Shown one piece after another: positions 59,886-64,000 of a DNA stretch of 64,000 nt. The notes beneath the pieces are model-generated. The model had not been told where the DNA came from, searched no databases, and saw only the letters and a program-made list of their open reading frames with translations. The position numbers and the translations under genes were made by a program. Each line of letters begins with the position of its first letter. The first letter of the stretch is position 1. Source of the stretch: Rhodocyclaceae bacterium (GTDB lineage Bacteria > Pseudomonadota > Gammaproteobacteria > Burkholderiales > Rhodocyclaceae); contig JAVBXY010000003.1 in NCBI GenBank assembly GCA_030824275.1, forward strand, positions 124,001-188,000, read 5' to 3'.

Positions 59886-60661
59886 CAGCCGTGCACCTTG
59901 GCCGGATCGGGCGCGCGCTTTTCGAGGAAGGCGGCGAAGATTTCCTTGGCCGGTGGCGCGGCGACCAGTTCCGAGAAATGGATGACTTCCTCGTCCATGG
60001 CCTCGGTGGCGCTGCGGTCCACGGGCTTCTTGATCAGCGCCTTGGTCACGGCCAGGGCCTGGGCCGGCTGGGCGGCCAGCTTCTTCGCTGCGGCCTGGGC
60101 CTTGTCCATCAGTTCGGGGGCGGGCAACACGGCATTGACGATGCCGGCCTCGCGGGCCTTCTCGGCGCCGAAGGGCTCACCCAGTAGCAGCAGTTCGCTG
60201 GCCAGTCGATGGCCGGCGATGCGGGGCAGCAGCAGGCTGGAACCGGCTTCGGGGCACAGGGCCAGGTTCACGAAGGGCAGTTGGAACTTGGCGTTGTCGG
60301 CGGCGTACACCAGGTCGCAATGCAGCAGCATGGTGGTGCCGATACCCACCGCATTACCGGCGACGGCCGCCACCAGCGGCTTCTCGAAAACCGCCAGCAG
60401 GTGCAGGAAAGGCATGGCCGCGCTGGGGTCGCCCTCCTTGCGGTGGAGGAAGTCGCCGAGATCGTTGCCGGCGGTGAACAGGTCGTCCTGGCCGCGGATC
60501 AGCACCACGCGGACATGGTGATGTTCGCGGGCGAAGATCAGCGCATCCGTCATGGCCCGGTACATGTCGCTGGTCAGCGAGTTCTTCTTTTCGCGACGGC
60601 TGATCTCGATGCTGAGGATGCCGTCGCTGTCGGTGACGAGGATGTTGGGGTGTGTGGTCAT
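59885..60661 (-). CDS. enoyl-CoA hydratase/isomerase family protein
   Basis: A 258-residue crotonase starting MTTHPNILVTDSDGILSIEI. It has RREKKNSLTSDMYRAM, LFTAGNDLGDFL, an oxyanion-hole region VAAVAGNAVGIGTTMLLHCDLVYA, and PFVNLALCPEAGSSLLLPR with one Glu. The pattern fits the enoyl-CoA hydratase/isomerase group (PaaG/ECI-like); the precise reaction is not fixed. It lies 5 bases after the large acyl-CoA dehydrogenase gene. Confidence 0.9.
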   Translation of the reverse strand: MTTHPNILVTDSDGILSIEISRREKKNSLTSDMYRAMTDALIFAREHHHVRVVLIRGQDDLFTAGNDLGDFLHRKEGDPSAAMPFLHLLAVFEKPLVAAVAGNAVGIGTTMLLHCDLVYAADNAKFQLPFVNLALCPEAGSSLLLPRIAGHRLASELLLLGEPFGAEKAREAGIVNAVLPAPELMDKAQAAAKKLAAQPAQALAVTKALIKKPVDRSATEAMDEEVIHFSELVAAPPAKEIFAAFLEKRAPDPAKVHG

Positions 60662-60666
60662 GATTT

Positions 60667-62456
<1,790 letters not shown>

Positions 62457-62460
<4 letters not shown>

Positions 62461-63593
62461 GCCGCGAGCAGCGTGTCGCTGAACTTGCCCAGCTGGTAAT
62501 CGGCGTCGCCGAACGTCAGACCGATCATGGTCAGACGTTTGAAGTAGTGCGCCACGTTCAGTTCGTCGGTGACGCCCATGCCACCGTGCAACTGCACCGC
62601 CTGCTGGCCGACGAAGCGGGCCTGGGCGCTGACGTAGGCCTTGGCGGCGGCGACGGTGCGGCTGCGCTCGGCGGCGTCGGCGGAATCGACGCGCACTGCG
62701 GCGTTGATGGCCATGGAGCGGGCCTGTTCGGTCGCCACCACCGTGTCGGCCATGCGGTGTTGCAGGGCCTGGAACTTGCCGATGGGGACGCCGAACTGCT
62801 TGCGCGTCTTGAGGTATTCCAGGGTCACTTCATTGAGCGCGGACATGATGCCGACGGCCTCGGCGCACAGCGCGGCGTTGGCGTAATCCACGGCACGCTC
62901 GACCAACGGCAGGCCGCCACCGTCGCTGCCGATCAGGGCCTCGGCGTTGACCTCAACATTGACCAGTTTGACGTCGCCGGCGCGGGCACCGTCCTGGGTC
63001 GGATAGGCGCGCAGCCTGACGCCGGCGGCCTTGGCATCCACCAGGAACAGCGAGATGCCCTTGGCGGTCTTGGCCGAGACGACCAGGGTGTCGGCGGCCG
63101 GGGCACCGAGGGCGACGACTTTGGCGCCGTTGAGTTTCCAGCCCGAATTTGCGTCACCCCCGTTGGCCGTGGCGGTGGTGGTGACGTGGGCCAGGTCGTA
63201 GCGGCCGTTGGCTTCGTAGTGGGCCAGGGCCAGCAGGCGCTCGCCGCCGGCGATGCCGCCGATGATGCTTTCCTGCTGCGCGGTATTGCCGGCGTCGCGG
63301 ATCAGGCCGCCGCAGAGCACGACGGTGGCGATGTAGGGTTCCAGCGCCAGGCCGCGGCCGAGCATTTCCATCACCAGCATGGTGTCCACGCCGTTGCCGT
63401 TGAGGCCGCCCATGTCCTCGGGGAAGGGCAGGGCGAGGATGCCGAATTCGGCGAAGGTGGCCCAGGCCTGGCGGTCGAAACCGTCGGCGGATTTTGCCGT
63501 GGCGCGGCGGTGCTCGAAGCCGTAGTCCTTGGCGATGAAGCGGCGCAGGGTGTCTTGGATAGCGAGTTGTTCTTCGGTGTAGTTGAAGTCCAT
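62457..63593 (-). CDS. acyl-CoA dehydrogenase, PimD-like small subunit type
   Basis: A 378-residue acyl-CoA dehydrogenase. It has the N-terminal helical domain (FNYTEEQLAIQDTLRRFIAKDYGFE), the middle beta domain and the C-terminal helices with RKQFGVPIGKFQALQHRMAD and QLHGGMGVTDELNVAHYFKRL. The usual catalytic Glu is replaced by a G-V-T-D-E pattern, typical of subunits that pair with a second dehydrogenase. The partner is probably the gene immediately upstream, as in PimC/PimD or steroid-degrading heteromers. Confidence 0.92.
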
Positions 63594-63603
63594 GATGGTG
63601 TCC

Positions 63604-64000
63604 TTACAGGCCGAGAATCATCTGCGAGATGATGTTCTTCTGGATTTCGTTGGAACCGCCATAAATGGTGGTCTTGCGGAAGTTGAAGTAATGGCCGGAG
63701 AGCGGCGCGGCATAGTCGGCGTAGGTGGGCATCAGCTCGTCGCCGCCCCAGCCCGCATCAAGTGCCTCCTCGATGTAGGGCAGGCCGTAATGGCCCAGGG
63801 CCTGCATCTGCAATTCCGTCAGCATTTGTTGAATCTCGGAACCCTTGATCTTGAGGATCGAGGCTTCCGGTCCCGGTGCGCGCTTCTTCTCGCCTTCGGC
63901 AGAGATCACGCGCAGGTTGGTGATTTCCAGCGCCATCAGTTCCAGTTCGACCTGGGCCACGCGGTCGCGGAAGCGCATGTCTTCGATCAACGGCTTGCCG
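63604..64000 (-). CDS. acyl-CoA dehydrogenase, PimC-like (5' part outside the window)
   Basis: Only the last 131 or so codons are inside. The frame is open to the window edge (GKPLIEDMRFRDRVAQVEL) and ends with FRKTTIYGGSNEIQKNIISQMILGL, the conserved C-terminal catalytic helix of acyl-CoA dehydrogenases (YGGSNEIQ). It lies 10 bases before the next dehydrogenase gene and is the most upstream visible gene of the operon. The large-subunit partner role is inferred from order. Confidence 0.9.
   Translation of the reverse strand, partial: GKPLIEDMRFRDRVAQVELELMALEITNLRVISAEGEKKRAPGPEASILKIKGSEIQQMLTELQMQALGHYGLPYIEEALDAGWGGDELMPTYADYAAPLSGHYFNFRKTTIYGGSNEIQKNIISQMILGL

Overview
The window is about 64 kb of high-GC chromosomal DNA, densely packed with genes on both strands and free of rRNA. 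Housekeeping gene order (tRNA-Leu, tig, clpP, clpX, lon, tRNA-Val, ppiD; thrS, infC, rpmI, rplT, pheS, pheT, ihfA, merR), an hpnCDE squalene set, a phasin, and paired acyl-CoA dehydrogenases point to a betaproteobacterium, most likely of the Rhodocyclales/Sterolibacteriaceae type. The taxonomic placement is inferred from gene content and order only.

Layout. 1-14 kb: signalling and stress. A truncated membrane diguanylate cyclase coupled to a PhnD-like binding lipoprotein; a Cache chemoreceptor; a phasin; a DUF1304 protein; clpB behind a sigma-32-like promoter; a charged secreted protein; an MFS transporter; a MASE1-PAS-GGDEF cyclase; and a Cache-PAS-PAS histidine kinase. 14-25 kb: tag and a VOC protein divergent from a WYL regulator, a HigBA-type toxin-antitoxin cassette between two imperfect copies of the WYL gene's 3' end, a Pat-type lysine acetyltransferase, an adenylate cyclase-hemerythrin fusion, a methyltransferase, a LytS/LytTR pair, mnmH and tesA. 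25-28.5 kb: an ABC ATPase and hpnCDE. 28.5-39 kb: protein quality control (tig, clpP, clpX, lon, ppiD), fabI, and the N-degron transferases bpt and aat. 39-43.7 kb: a ferric-iron ABC system split over two strands with a Fur-like box, a CDGSH protein and an NlpC/P60 hydrolase. 43.8-47.4 kb: acuI, prpE, tRNA-Val and an NTF2-like protein. 47.5-55 kb: translation genes plus ihfA and merR. 55-64 kb: a tightly overlapping minus-strand operon of at least ten acyl-CoA metabolism genes, open at the right edge.

The most unusual feature is a 26-base dispersed repeat: AAAAGTCGGCGCTGGCG, two variable bases, then ACGGCGA. It occurs 11 times on both strands. Ten copies lie inside genes, in several reading frames and mostly at variable linkers; one lies in the acuI leader. 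The same DNA word is read as K-V-G-A-G-x-T-A, as R-R-x-A-S-A-D-F, or in other frames, so it is conserved as DNA and not as a peptide. Its consensus has no stop codon in any of the six frames. I do not recognise it as a named repeat family.

How the genes fit together: the catabolic operon, acuI/prpE and the squalene genes all handle acyl-CoA or isoprenoid intermediates. Pat could tune acyl-CoA synthetases such as PrpE. The two Cache-domain receptors, two GGDEF proteins and the cyclase-hemerythrin protein suggest strong investment in sensing carbon and oxygen. No rRNA, CRISPR array, complete insertion sequence or prophage was seen, and no gene-free stretch exceeds 300 bases.
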